Positions 15,484-15,528 of a stretch of DNA of 15,528 nt are shown here, piece after piece. The stretch is from Hepatocystis sp. ex Piliocolobus tephrosceles (Eukaryota > Apicomplexa > Aconoidasida > Haemosporida > Plasmodiidae). A program made the translations under genes and the position numbers. The DNA is taken from assembly GCA_902459845.2 (NCBI GenBank), contig CABPSV020000138.1, positions 11,226-26,753 of the forward strand. Direction: 5' to 3'. Within the stretch, counting starts at the first letter, position 1; each line of letters opens with the position of its first letter. The notes beneath the pieces were generated by a model. That model was not told where the DNA came from and did no database searches. It worked only from the letters and a program-made list of their open reading frames with translations.

Positions 15484-15528
<45 letters not shown>
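15484..15528. repeat. A tract of at least 45 nt reaching the window edge
   Basis: A run of A starting at 15484 continues to the last base of the window, so its full length is unknown. Confidence 0.95.

Larger units (their letters stand above)
15165..15528. other. Upstream region of the Asn-rich gene, no gene called
   Basis: The first 100 bp (to 15263) are open in frame with the leftward gene and encode a plausible non-repetitive peptide (INYKANDINFQQVKNINYKN), but without an ATG. Beyond this are T-rich tracts at 15247-15298, a TTTATTTATGTATGTA array and a terminal A tract. No ATG occurs on the minus strand between 15300 and the window end. Confidence 0.65.

Overview
The window looks like nuclear DNA from a malaria parasite (genus Plasmodium). 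A P. falciparum-like (Laverania) or similarly AT-rich species is most likely. The grounds are extreme AT richness, intergenic DNA dominated by A/T homopolymers and short tandem repeats, asparagine-rich proteins encoded by AAT/AAC runs, and an AP2 domain of the apicomplexan (ApiAP2) type. The species cannot be fixed from the sequence alone. No tRNA, rRNA, CRISPR array or transposon was seen.

Layout: (1) 1-2662, minus strand: the N-terminal part of a large ApiAP2 transcription-factor-like gene whose 3' end lies beyond the left edge. (2) 2663-6655: about 4 kb of non-coding DNA between two divergent genes, holding several unrelated tandem arrays, long A/T tracts, a C12 tract and a 22-bp palindrome. 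(3) 6656-9103, plus strand: an 815-residue coiled-coil protein. Its C-terminal region resembles the C-terminal domain of Mad1, the spindle assembly checkpoint scaffold. (4) 9104-10607: a convergent intergenic region packed with 14-bp, 10-bp, 13-bp and 50-bp repeats. (5) 10608 to at least 14969, minus strand: a very repetitive Asn/Thr/Gly-rich protein with a short ordered C-terminal part, a basic and acidic tail, and no recognised family. Its reading frame stays open upstream of the first ATG. (6) 15165-15528: upstream, non-coding or 5'-UTR-like sequence ending inside an A tract.

The ApiAP2 gene and the Mad1-like gene are divergent and share the 4-kb region as upstream DNA. The Mad1-like gene and the Asn-rich gene converge. 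There is no operon logic, and each gene is probably transcribed separately. The most interesting item is the divergent Mad1-like protein: it lacks an obvious Mad2-interaction motif, has a degenerate RLK position, and carries a large low-complexity insertion in its C-terminal domain.
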